Source of the DNA: UBA10329 sp964500205
GTDB lineage: Bacteria; Bacteroidota; Bacteroidia; UBA10329
Direction: 5' to 3'
DNA length: 64,000 bases
Assembly (NCBI GenBank): GCA_964500205.1
Contig: CAZCNS010000003.1
Span: forward strand, 62,001 to 126,000
A model generated the notes under the pieces. It ran no database searches, was not told the origin of the DNA, and was given only the letters and a program-made list of their open reading frames with translations. Below are positions 44,001 to 51,778 of this stretch, piece by piece. Numbering within the stretch: the first letter of the stretch is position 1; every line of letters begins with the position of its first letter. The position numbers were made by a program, and so were the translations under genes.

Positions 44001-45876
44001 CAACGAGGAAGGCCGTGGGCGAGATGTTGACCGCAGTGCCACCGCTCCCGAAGCGGGTACTCAGTTGCAGGGTCGAGAGGTCGCTATCGAGCCGTTGAAT
44101 GAACTGACGTCCGTTGGTGTTGAAGTACACATTGGGTGTAAGGGTCAGCGTTCCAAGCGACTGACCGTAAACGTAAACGTTCTCATTTCCGTCAACTTCC
44201 ACGAAAAACGTCTGGTCGTAGGCCGAGGTTCCGATGTAGGTGGCACGTTCCAATGTGCTGCCGTCATTCGAGATACGGGCTATGAAACCGTCCGCGCTAC
44301 CGCCTTGATAGGCGGTGGTGAGCGCGTTGGGCGTGGTAGGGAAATTCTGACCTTCAGTTCCACCCGTCACGAAAAGGTCACTACTGTTGCCAAGCTTCAG
44401 CGAATAACCAGCATCAGCACCATCACCGCCAAGGTAGCCGCACCACAGCAGGTTGGAAACGTTGGCGTTAAACTTCGCCACCACCGCGTCCTGCGTTCCT
44501 GAGAGCGTGCCATCGAAAACGCCCGGGGTCACTGGCATGTCGGCCGACAGGGTGCTACTGGTGATGTAGATGTCATCGTTGGCATCCACGATCACCTCAC
44601 CACGCAGGTTGTCTCCATAGTTGTAGGCCAGTTGCGCATTCTGGTTGAGGCCATCATTGCCAGAGCCGCCCAGGAAAGTACTTCCCAGCAGGGCAGACCC
44701 GTCAGCACTCAGCACCAGCACCACGATGTCCGAACCATTATCGTAGTCCAGTCCATTGCTCGCGTAACTGATGGGGTTGCCTCCATTGTAGGTCTGGTCG
44801 AAGGCGTTGGGTGTGGTGGGGAAATTGGAGGAAGAAGTGCTGCCCAGCACCACCAGCTGCCCTTGACTGTTGACGACCATACTGTTGGGGGCCTCTGCGG
44901 AGATGCCGCCCAAGTAGGTGCTCCAGATGAGCGTGCTGCCATCGGGCGAGAACTTCGTCAGTGCCATGTCCACCTGCCCTCCGAAGCCGTTGTTGTACGC
45001 CCCGACAGTGGTCGGATAGTTCGCCCCGAATGTGGTGCCGCCTGCGTAGAGCGCGCCATTGTTGTCGTAAGTGGCCGTGAAACCGAAGTTGTTGGCCACC
45101 GACCCTGTGTAGCTGCTGAAGATCAGTGCAGGGTCGATCAACAGTTCATGCTCGTGGTCGTACCCTTCGGGAAATGCAAAGCCCACCGTGCTGCCATCGA
45201 GGGTGAACGCGCAGGGCACGGAGACCCTTTGGCCCGCAATGGTCTGGTAGGCCACGGGCTGCTGTTCCACCACCTCGTTGAAGGTGTTTTTCACATGAAG
45301 TTTCCCATCCTTGAGAAAAATGCCGTCAACGCCCTCGTAGCGCATGGCAATGACCGAGGCATCGACACCAGCTTTCACGATGACATCGTATTTCAACGTG
45401 CCTTCATGGCCGAAATAGTGCAGATCTACCCCTTCGTAAACACCCTCGTATCTAAGTTCTGCGAAGGCTTTCACCCCTGATGCCCAGCGTGAAGGGTCAT
45501 TTCCCGCGAGAAAATGGCTCACATCGCCATAAGGAGTGTTCCCTGTAACAGATGCGCCTGCCGATGCATTCTCGAAAATGACCTGATAGGCATGCGCGTT
45601 AATGCCGTCCTTGCTGTGCGCATGGTCGTGGTGGCCCTCTGCATCATGGTGATGATGGCCAAGCAAGTGAGGGTCGCTGAAGTTGAAGGTCAGCCGGTCA
45701 CGCTCGAAGAACACATCCGCGTTGGCAACCCTCAGGGAGTGGGTCACTTGGCTGGGCCATTGCCCTTTGTTCTCGATGAAACGAGGACCATTGTTCGCAT
45801 TTCCCGTTAGGGACAGAAAAAAGAAAAAGAGGGAGGCCAAGCCCCCTCGCAGCATGAATCCGGTTCCTGATGGCAT
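41011..45876 (-). CDS. Giant SBBP/Ig-PKD surface protein with CHU_C sorting domain
   Basis: A 1621-residue secreted protein; the start is the ATG at 45876 or the Met seven codons in, with the signal MLRGGLASLFFFFLSLTGNA. An N-terminal domain opens with RFIENKGQWPSQVTHSL and includes a His/Asp-rich stretch (GHHHHDAEGHHDHAHS) that could bind metal. SBBP-type propeller blades follow (about 300-720; GGSGNDGLNQNAQ, YLGGDGADAGYSLKLG). Next come one PKD domain (ITWDFGDGNFS) and about eight Ig-like repeats of ~78 residues (VTVTDANGC...TYAWSPAAGLNNP). The C-terminal ~90 residues (ITPNGDGLNDCFKPG, VYNRWGALLFES, GTYYFIAKVLD) are the gliding-motility CHU_C, type B T9SS domain. Likely a cell-surface adhesin. 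Confidence 0.9.
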   Translation of the reverse strand: MPSGTGFMLRGGLASLFFFFLSLTGNANNGPRFIENKGQWPSQVTHSLRVANADVFFERDRLTFNFSDPHLLGHHHHDAEGHHDHAHSKDGINAHAYQVIFENASAGASVTGNTPYGDVSHFLAGNDPSRWASGVKAFAELRYEGVYEGVDLHYFGHEGTLKYDVIVKAGVDASVIAMRYEGVDGIFLKDGKLHVKNTFNEVVEQQPVAYQTIAGQRVSVPCAFTLDGSTVGFAFPEGYDHEHELLIDPALIFSSYTGSVANNFGFTATYDNNGALYAGGTTFGANYPTTVGAYNNGFGGQVDMALTKFSPDGSTLIWSTYLGGISAEAPNSMVVNSQGQLVVLGSTSSSNFPTTPNAFDQTYNGGNPISYASNGLDYDNGSDIVVLVLSADGSALLGSTFLGGSGNDGLNQNAQLAYNYGDNLRGEVIVDANDDIYITSSTLSADMPVTPGVFDGTLSGTQDAVVAKFNANVSNLLWCGYLGGDGADAGYSLKLGNSSDLFVTGGTEGQNFPTTPNALTTAYQGGSADGFIARISNDGSTLERATYIGTSAYDQTFFVEVDGNENVYVYGQSLGTLTLTPNVYFNTNGRQFIQRLDSDLSTLQLSTRFGSGGTAVNISPTAFLVDICDRIYVSGWGGGTNNFWNNATGNTNNMPLTTDAFQNTTNGSDFYFMVMDAEATGLLYATYFGGSGNVQEHVDGGTSRFDPSGVIYQAVCAGCGGSSAFPTTPGAWSNTNNAPGGCNVGVIKLDMEITGVNVEITAGDNAQGCAPLQVQFTSQLVNASDITWDFGDGNFSDQPNPTHTFTSPGTYIIALMGMDTVLCTGGQFADTAYATITVFDIDNPADAGPNQVACGQGSVQVGSPAIAGYTYAWSPAVGLSNPNVAQPTASSSGQQTYTLTVTDQNGCQSTDQVLVDVFDAQALGDTTVCDGGATVQLGASQAATWTWTPAAPLNDPAAQFPLATVTETTQFSVEIDNGAGCVITREVTVQVSPSIVVSAGADQAACTGGSVTLSGSGGVQFEWSPATYLNNPSIANPVSTPEQNITYTLTATDQNGCTGTDQVTVSVNQLPTVTAAPATEVCAGDVVQLQSSGALTYAWSPAAGLNNPNTVSPQATMTETTTFTVTGTDANGCVNTAEVTVGVFNANAVGQSGVCPGFTAQLGVDNGVAWNWSPANLLNDPTAQNPIATVSTPTTFNVAVSNGQGCVVVLDIPVDVFPPAAVNAGPDRVACDGQPVTLSGSGGVQYQWSPATFLNDPAVQSPVSTPEQDITYTLTVTDANGCVGTDQVNVAVLPSPIATTSPDVEICIGQSTALTAEGGVSYAWTPLVGINNPNSATPTVSPAETTTYLVTVTDANGCTANGSVTVNVFNVTANAIPGNSLCIGDSVQIVASGGTAFSWEPSDGLTSPNAQSTFASPIDNTTYTVTVTAAVGCEVSADVTLTVLPAPTAAFEGEFIPTCDGVRATFINSTLDADSYAWDFSLAPFSSDMLNPIIYFPNGQGPTVTLTATLSSSGCDNSLTIDYAGQTFNNDSVDIVWANVITPNGDGLNDCFKPGFIGEFSDCYELKVYNRWGALLFESIGTGNCWDGRTKAGNLVPDGTYYFIAKVLDEERAGWVQVLLD

Positions 45877-45891
45877 TGCTTCCTAACTGTG

Positions 45892-48800
45892 TCAGCGAAT
45901 CAGCGTGACATAGCCAGCGTGATCCACTCCGTTCAGTCGGGAAATGTAGTAATAAGTTCCGTCATCCACGATGTTGCCCGCCTTGGTGCGCCCGTCCCAG
46001 CAATGGCCTTGCCCGCCAGTTGACTCGAAGATCATTGCACCCCATCGGTTATATACCACCAGGCTGTAGCAATCGCTGAATTTCCCATCGAACCCGGGGC
46101 GGAAGCAGTCGTTCAGACCGTCTCCGTTAGGGGTGAAAATGGTGGTGTAAACCACGTCAATGGTGTCGTTGCCGAACCACTGCCCTGTGAAGTCGATGGT
46201 AAGCGTATCCGAGCAGAGACCGTCATTGTTGAAGGCTGTGAGCGTGACGATGCTGCCCGGCCCAGGCTGGTACGTGTGCGTCACGTTCAGCATGTCGCTC
46301 TCTGTTCCGTCACCGAGGTCCCAAGCGTAGGTATCGGCATTCTGCGATTCGTTGATGAACTGGGCGAAAATGCCGTCACAGCTCGGCAGGAAGGTAGGGG
46401 AGAAGCCCGCAACTGGCACTGTCAGCACTTCCACGGTCACCTCGTCCGTGTCATTGCAGCCCGTTTCGCTGGTCATAGTCACGGTGTAGGTGGTGGTCTC
46501 AGTCGGACTGAGGAGCGGTCCGGCACCGGTCGGGTCGCTCACCCCCGTGGTCGGTGTCCAGCTGAAAGTGGTGCCACCGAGCGCAAGTGCTGGGAAGCTC
46601 TCTCCCTGGCAGATGGTGCCGCCTGGCCCGGCAGATGCGGTGAACAGGCTGACGAAGACCTCGTCCGTGCCGGTGCAGCCGTTGGCATCCGTACCGGTCA
46701 CGGTGTAGGTGGTCGGGTTCTGTGGCGATGCGGTGGGCGATGCGCTCTGTGGGTCGCTGAGCCCTGTGCTCGGTGTCCAAGCGTAGCTCACGCCCCCGGT
46801 GGCATTCAGAACAAGGTTTCCCCCGATGCAGATCACACTGTCCGCCCCTGCGCTGATGGTCGGCAGCGGGTTCACGGTCACCTGCATCTGGTCGGTGGCG
46901 GTGCAGTTGTTGGCATCTGTCACTGTCACAGTATAGGTAGTGTTCTCATCCGGGCTCGAAGTGGGCTGCTGGGCGTTAGTGTCGTTGAGAAAGGTGGCGG
47001 GTGACCATTGGTAACTCACACCACCCGCGCCCTGCAACGTGGTGCTTCCTCCAGCGCACACCTGTCGGTCCGGGCCTGCGCTGACTTGTGGAAGCTGATT
47101 CACTGTAAGGGTCATCTGGTCCGTTGCGGTGCAGCCGATGGCATCCTGTACCTGAAGGGTGTAGGTGGTGGTCACAGTTGGTGTCACGTTGGTGGTAGGC
47201 GATGTGGCATCCTCCAGTCCGAGTGGCGGGAACCACTGGTAAACCGTTCCTCCAGAGCCCTGCATCCCGTAGCTGCCACCGATGCAGATGGACATGTCAG
47301 GCCCAGCACTTGCAGCAGGCAGCGAATTCACGTCAATTTGCACACTTGCCGTGCTAAAACAAAGCGTGCTGAAAGAGATGTCGTCAATACCGAAGTCGTT
47401 GCCGCCTGTAATGGTGTTCTGATTCAAGATGCAGATGACTGCCTGTGTGGCATTACCTGAGTTCCACGTTTGAAAGAACTGGTTCCAGTTGTTCAGATTG
47501 AAAGGCGCGGTGAACGGTGCGCCCATCGTCTGCCCGTTAATGGAGAACTGCAGGATGGCAGGGTTGTTCGCCACTACAGAGCTGACCCATGCACCGAAGA
47601 AATATTCGGTGTTCGGGGTAACGGAGATGGTCTGGCACCAGACATCCAGCCCTGCGGTACTCGATCCATTGACAACAAGGAAGAGGTCGTCTGGGGCATT
47701 GCCCGTGTGCCCCGTTCCTACGAAAGCGGGATGCACTGAGCTGGCATCTGCCACCACGCTGTAGCGCGACTCTGGTATCAGGTCATTCGAGAAGGTGTAG
47801 TCACTGGTGAAGCCCACGTTGCCCTGCGTGAAGTCACCGTTGGTCACAAGGTTGCCCGATGGCTGGCCCACGGTCACGGTGTAGGTGGTCGATGCCGTTG
47901 GCGTGGCTACAGGCGTGGCGATGTTCGGGTTGCTCAGACCATCGGCCGGAGACCATTGATAAGAAGTGCCTCCGGTCGCTGTCAGGTTCACACTCTGCCC
48001 GGGGCAGATGGTCGTGTCCGGCCCTGCTGTGACCTGCGGCAGGTCGAGCTGCCACACAGAAACGGTGGCCGTGTTAACGCATCCGAACTGGTCGGTGCCG
48101 GTCACGGTGAAGGTCATCGTGTCCTGAAGGAAGGTGACCAGCGGGTTGCCGATGTTCGGGTTGCTGAGGCCCAGCGCGGGTGTCCAAACATAACTCACCC
48201 CTCCAGTGGCGCTGAGCTGTGCGTCAGTGCCTACGCATACGCCTTGGTTGAAACCGGCCGATATGGTGGGCAGAGGAGAAACGGTGACGGTCACCTCATC
48301 TGAGCCGATGCAGCCGTTGGCGTCCGTTCCGCTCACAGTATAGGTGGTGGTCTGCGCGGGCGAGGCCACTGGATTGGCGATGTCTGTGGCACTGAGTCCG
48401 TCCGAGGGAGTCCATGTGTAATCCACCGCGCCTGTGGCAATGAGTTGTGTGCTTTCCCCGATGCATACCACCGCATCGGCAGGTGCGGTGATTAGCGGGT
48501 CGGCCACGGTCACAGTCACCGTGCCAGTGGTAACGCAGCCATCAGCATTCGTCACGGTCACAGTGTAGCTTGTCGTTGAAGATGGCGAAGCGGTAGGTGT
48601 GGCAGAGGTCGCGTCATCGAGCGATACGGCAGGAGTCCATAGATAGCTCACACCACCCGATGCGCTGATGGTCACGCTTCCGCCTGGGCAGATGGTCTCG
48701 TCTGGTCCTGTCTGTGCGTCTCCGTCCCCGAAAATGCTGAGGGTCATCTGGTCGGTATTCGAGCAGCCCACCGCATCCGTCACAGTCAGCGTGTAAGCGG

Positions 48801-50112
48801 TGTTCTGCGAGACCGTTGCTGTGGGTTGCGCCAATGCGGCATCGTCAAGACCGGTGGCCGGTGACCATAGGTAGGTGAGACCGGGAATCCCTGGTGTGCC
48901 TATCAGCTCCGATCCGCCCGGGCACACACCGAGGTCGCTGCCTGCATCAGCGGTAACAGGCGGCTGGATCGTGATGGTCTGCACCGTGGTGTCTGTGCAG
49001 AGCGGATCGTTCGGGTTCTCGGGGTTGAAAACGATGAGTGTGAGGTCATACTGACCAGGCCCGGGGTAGGTGTAAGAGGTGTTTGGCCCGGTCGCCCCGG
49101 CCAACGGGTCAGTGGGGTCCCCGAAGTTCCAGATGACGTTGAACCCGCTTGAGTTCTGCGCGGTCAAATCCACGAACGGGGTGCAGTTGGTGAAGGGGAA
49201 CTGCGCACTTACGGCATTGATGTCGGTAGGCGTGGCGATGGGAGCCTGGCAGTTGACTACACTCACCTGAAACTCGCGCTTGGTCTCGCCCAGCAGAATG
49301 CCGTTGCGGTACTCCTGCACGCACATGCCGATGAGGTAGGTGCCCTGAGTGCCCGGGCTGGCACTGATCTGTCCGGTCACGGGGTCGATGGTAAATGGAA
49401 CCGCCCCTCCGAGCATGTCATTCTGAGAGAACGGAGGCGCCCAGACTATAGGCGTGAAGGGCGGGGGAGCAGGCGGGTTGGGTGCGGGGTTATTGAAGCT
49501 GCCCCCTTCAAAAGGGGTACAAATGTTATATACCAGCGAATCGCCATCTATGTCGGTGGCCGACTGGTCGAAGGTGAAGGGAAGGCCTGCACAAATGAAA
49601 AGGGGCGGCACTTCATTCCAAATAGGATTGCTGTTCTGTGGCAATGACTCGCTGCCAGGAATCGTGGCAACGAAAGTGGCACCCACTGAACCGGGATTCT
49701 CCACGTTCTGCACGATGCCATTGCGGCAGCAACGCTGGTATGCGATGGTGTATCCCCCCGGGATGGGTGGCAGCGTGACAATGACCGTATAGTAACCCAC
49801 ATCGGTACAGACATTGGTCGGGGCGGTCACGCAAGAGGAGTTAATGGTGGATTGAAGCACCGTCACCGAGTCCAGTGTTGCTGAGATATTCTGCACCAGA
49901 CCACCATTGGAGTTGAAGATGCCAATGCTGGCAGGATTGTCGAACGGGGCCTGACCACCGAGACAGTCGCGATACACCGTCATGGTGATAGCGTACTGGT
50001 CATTGCCCAGATTGACATAGTTCAGCTCACCTCCCACGATGTGGGTTGCCCAGCTCGCCTGCGGAATGAACAACAGCACTGTAGATACAAGAATCAGGAG
50101 GTTGTTTCTCAC
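45892..50112 (-). CDS. Giant PKD/Ig-like surface protein with CHU_C sorting domain
   Basis: The start is GTG at 50112 (MRNNLLILVSTVLLFIPQAS, a signal peptide); the open frame extends 13 codons to a TTG. This gives 1406 residues. The N-terminal ATHIVGGELNYVNLGNDQYA...YRDCLGG...RCCRNG domain is typical of Bacteroidota gliding proteins. A PKD-like domain and about ten Ig-like repeats follow. A ~175-residue jelly-roll-like domain (GNLVTNGDFTQGNVGFTSDY ... GNDFGIDDISF, about 750-925) interrupts the repeats. The end is a CHU_C type B domain (FTPNGDGLNDCFRPG, VYNRWGAMIFES). It lies 15 bp before the 1621-residue gene and is probably in the same operon. Confidence 0.9.
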   Translation of the reverse strand: MRNNLLILVSTVLLFIPQASWATHIVGGELNYVNLGNDQYAITMTVYRDCLGGQAPFDNPASIGIFNSNGGLVQNISATLDSVTVLQSTINSSCVTAPTNVCTDVGYYTVIVTLPPIPGGYTIAYQRCCRNGIVQNVENPGSVGATFVATIPGSESLPQNSNPIWNEVPPLFICAGLPFTFDQSATDIDGDSLVYNICTPFEGGSFNNPAPNPPAPPPFTPIVWAPPFSQNDMLGGAVPFTIDPVTGQISASPGTQGTYLIGMCVQEYRNGILLGETKREFQVSVVNCQAPIATPTDINAVSAQFPFTNCTPFVDLTAQNSSGFNVIWNFGDPTDPLAGATGPNTSYTYPGPGQYDLTLIVFNPENPNDPLCTDTTVQTITIQPPVTADAGSDLGVCPGGSELIGTPGIPGLTYLWSPATGLDDAALAQPTATVSQNTAYTLTVTDAVGCSNTDQMTLSIFGDGDAQTGPDETICPGGSVTISASGGVSYLWTPAVSLDDATSATPTASPSSTTSYTVTVTNADGCVTTGTVTVTVADPLITAPADAVVCIGESTQLIATGAVDYTWTPSDGLSATDIANPVASPAQTTTYTVSGTDANGCIGSDEVTVTVSPLPTISAGFNQGVCVGTDAQLSATGGVSYVWTPALGLSNPNIGNPLVTFLQDTMTFTVTGTDQFGCVNTATVSVWQLDLPQVTAGPDTTICPGQSVNLTATGGTSYQWSPADGLSNPNIATPVATPTASTTYTVTVGQPSGNLVTNGDFTQGNVGFTSDYTFSNDLIPESRYSVVADASSVHPAFVGTGHTGNAPDDLFLVVNGSSTAGLDVWCQTISVTPNTEYFFGAWVSSVVANNPAILQFSINGQTMGAPFTAPFNLNNWNQFFQTWNSGNATQAVICILNQNTITGGNDFGIDDISFSTLCFSTASVQIDVNSLPAASAGPDMSICIGGSYGMQGSGGTVYQWFPPLGLEDATSPTTNVTPTVTTTYTLQVQDAIGCTATDQMTLTVNQLPQVSAGPDRQVCAGGSTTLQGAGGVSYQWSPATFLNDTNAQQPTSSPDENTTYTVTVTDANNCTATDQMQVTVNPLPTISAGADSVICIGGNLVLNATGGVSYAWTPSTGLSDPQSASPTASPQNPTTYTVTGTDANGCTGTDEVFVSLFTASAGPGGTICQGESFPALALGGTTFSWTPTTGVSDPTGAGPLLSPTETTTYTVTMTSETGCNDTDEVTVEVLTVPVAGFSPTFLPSCDGIFAQFINESQNADTYAWDLGDGTESDMLNVTHTYQPGPGSIVTLTAFNNDGLCSDTLTIDFTGQWFGNDTIDVVYTTIFTPNGDGLNDCFRPGFDGKFSDCYSLVVYNRWGAMIFESTGGQGHCWDGRTKAGNIVDDGTYYYISRLNGVDHAGYVTLIR

Positions 50113-50284
50113 ACGGTTGGGGATTGTTGAGTGATGAAGTTCACAATGCAAAAAAAGGTAAACCGATCCAGCTTTGAGGGCTTATGTTCCACTTTAGATG
50201 CCTAAAGTATCAGACTTACCAAAGGGCCCATCAAAAAAACGGCTCCTTTTCAGAGCCGCTTTCGAAAACGTGAAAGTTTCATGG

Positions 50285-51778
50285 TCAGTCGATCACCCGA
50301 TACTTGTGTACCCAGGCATCGGGCACATCTGCTTTTCGGGTGGAGCGCATCTCCTTGCGGGCATCCTTCTCATTGCCGAATCGCTTGGAGTACAGGTAGT
50401 ACCACTTGCGCTCGCTGTCATACACGATGATGGCCTCGCGTCCTTTCTCTTGCCAAAGCTTCACGCCACGTTGGGCGTTCTCTGCACTTCTGAATGACTC
50501 GATGACCACGTACCACCCGGCCTGCAGCGGTGTGCTCTCCAGTTCGGTGGTGCCATCTTCGCGCTGAATGGCCCGTATCTCCTGCAACAGACCTTCGAGC
50601 TGTGTGCTGTCTATCTTCACGTTCTCCAGTTCCTCGATTTCCTTGGCAAGGCGGTCGATATCCTTTTGGATACGGTTGAGGTCCTCGTCCCTTATCTGTT
50701 GGATATTGCCGGCCAGCGAGTCCATCTTCGCATTGAGGGCCGTCTGAAGGCTGTCGAGGATGTCGAGCACCTCTCCGCGTTCCTGGTCCATCTCATCCAT
50801 GCGGTCCTCCAGCTTCTTGAAACGCTTCTTGAAACCATCGAGATGGAACGAGACCATGATCTCGTTGCTCCACGGGTTGCCCCATGTGTTGCCGTCTATG
50901 TTGTTGAGCGAGAAGTCGTAGGCGTAGGCAAAGCTGAACTTATCTGCGATGCGGAAGCCGATGCCTGCCACCGGGCCGGTCTCTGCGCGCCACATCACCG
51001 AGCCCCATACGATGCGCTTGTAGCCGATCTTCACCGCAGCATCCCACGACACAGGTGCATCCGGCAGCCAGCGCACCATTCCCATGGGCACGATGTTGAT
51101 GTTCTTGATCATGTAATCGTAAGTGGCGTAGAACCGGTAGTGCCGGGTTATATCGTGGCGGAAATCCACATCGCTACTCTTGAACTGTCCAAGGTTCTCC
51201 AGCATGTTGGGCACGGCCGCGCCCACTTCCAGACCTTTCCAATGATAGCGGATCCCGGCATCCAACGCCAAGGTGGTGTTGCCTACGTTGCCATTGGCAA
51301 GAATGATGTCTGTGGGGTCCTCCACAATGGCATCGTTAAGGTTGAACTGCACACTGTGTACCCCTGCCGATATCCCGAGCGATATGTAATGCTCCTTGGT
51401 GAGGCGGATGTTGTGCGCGTAGGCCAACTGCACGTTCAGTGTGCTGATGAGGTCGGTCTGGTCATAGACCACGCCACCGCCTATGTTGGTGTTCTTGCCC
51501 AAGGGTGCGTGCAGGTTGAGCCATCCGGTGGTAGGGGAGCCTTTCATGCCCGCCCATTGATTGCGGAAGTTCAGGTGACCGACCAGACCGTCCTCATAGC
51601 CCGCAGCGGCCGGGTTGATCATGAACCTGTTCTGAAAGTACAGGCTGGACATGGGCAGCTGCTGCGCCATGGCGACCGATGCCACGTTCATCAGCATCAG
51701 CATCGACAACAGACCCTTCGTGTAGCAATATCTCATCTTCGGCAGATTAAGCGTTGGATTAGTGGAGTTCTGTGGCAT
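50285..51778 (-). CDS. PorP/SprF-family outer-membrane protein with coiled coil and SPOR domain
   Basis: A 497-residue protein. Its first ATG overlaps the stop of the upstream gene (TGATG); an internal Met at residue 15 gives a clean signal peptide (MRYCYTKGLLSMLMLMNVAS). Residues ~38-325 are PorP/SprF: YFQNRFMINPAAAGYEDGLV, RNQWAGMKGSPTTGWLN, GVGGGVVYDQTDLIS-like strands and a C-terminal SFAYAYDFSLNNI. A charged coiled coil (about 335-410; KKLEDRMDEMDQERGEVLDI) leads to a SPOR-like domain (about 418-497; AGWYVVIESFRSAENAQRGV). PorP/SprF proteins serve T9SS secretion of CHU_C (type B) substrates; SPOR domains bind peptidoglycan. Typical family members are ~300-340 residues, so the extension is unusual. 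Confidence 0.88.
   Translation of the reverse strand: MPQNSTNPTLNLPKMRYCYTKGLLSMLMLMNVASVAMAQQLPMSSLYFQNRFMINPAAAGYEDGLVGHLNFRNQWAGMKGSPTTGWLNLHAPLGKNTNIGGGVVYDQTDLISTLNVQLAYAHNIRLTKEHYISLGISAGVHSVQFNLNDAIVEDPTDIILANGNVGNTTLALDAGIRYHWKGLEVGAAVPNMLENLGQFKSSDVDFRHDITRHYRFYATYDYMIKNINIVPMGMVRWLPDAPVSWDAAVKIGYKRIVWGSVMWRAETGPVAGIGFRIADKFSFAYAYDFSLNNIDGNTWGNPWSNEIMVSFHLDGFKKRFKKLEDRMDEMDQERGEVLDILDSLQTALNAKMDSLAGNIQQIRDEDLNRIQKDIDRLAKEIEELENVKIDSTQLEGLLQEIRAIQREDGTTELESTPLQAGWYVVIESFRSAENAQRGVKLWQEKGREAIIVYDSERKWYYLYSKRFGNEKDARKEMRSTRKADVPDAWVHKYRVID

Noticed and set aside
42265..44502. Long plus-strand frames opposite the 1621-residue surface protein
   Set aside because: They arise from the codon pattern of the Ig repeats on the minus strand.
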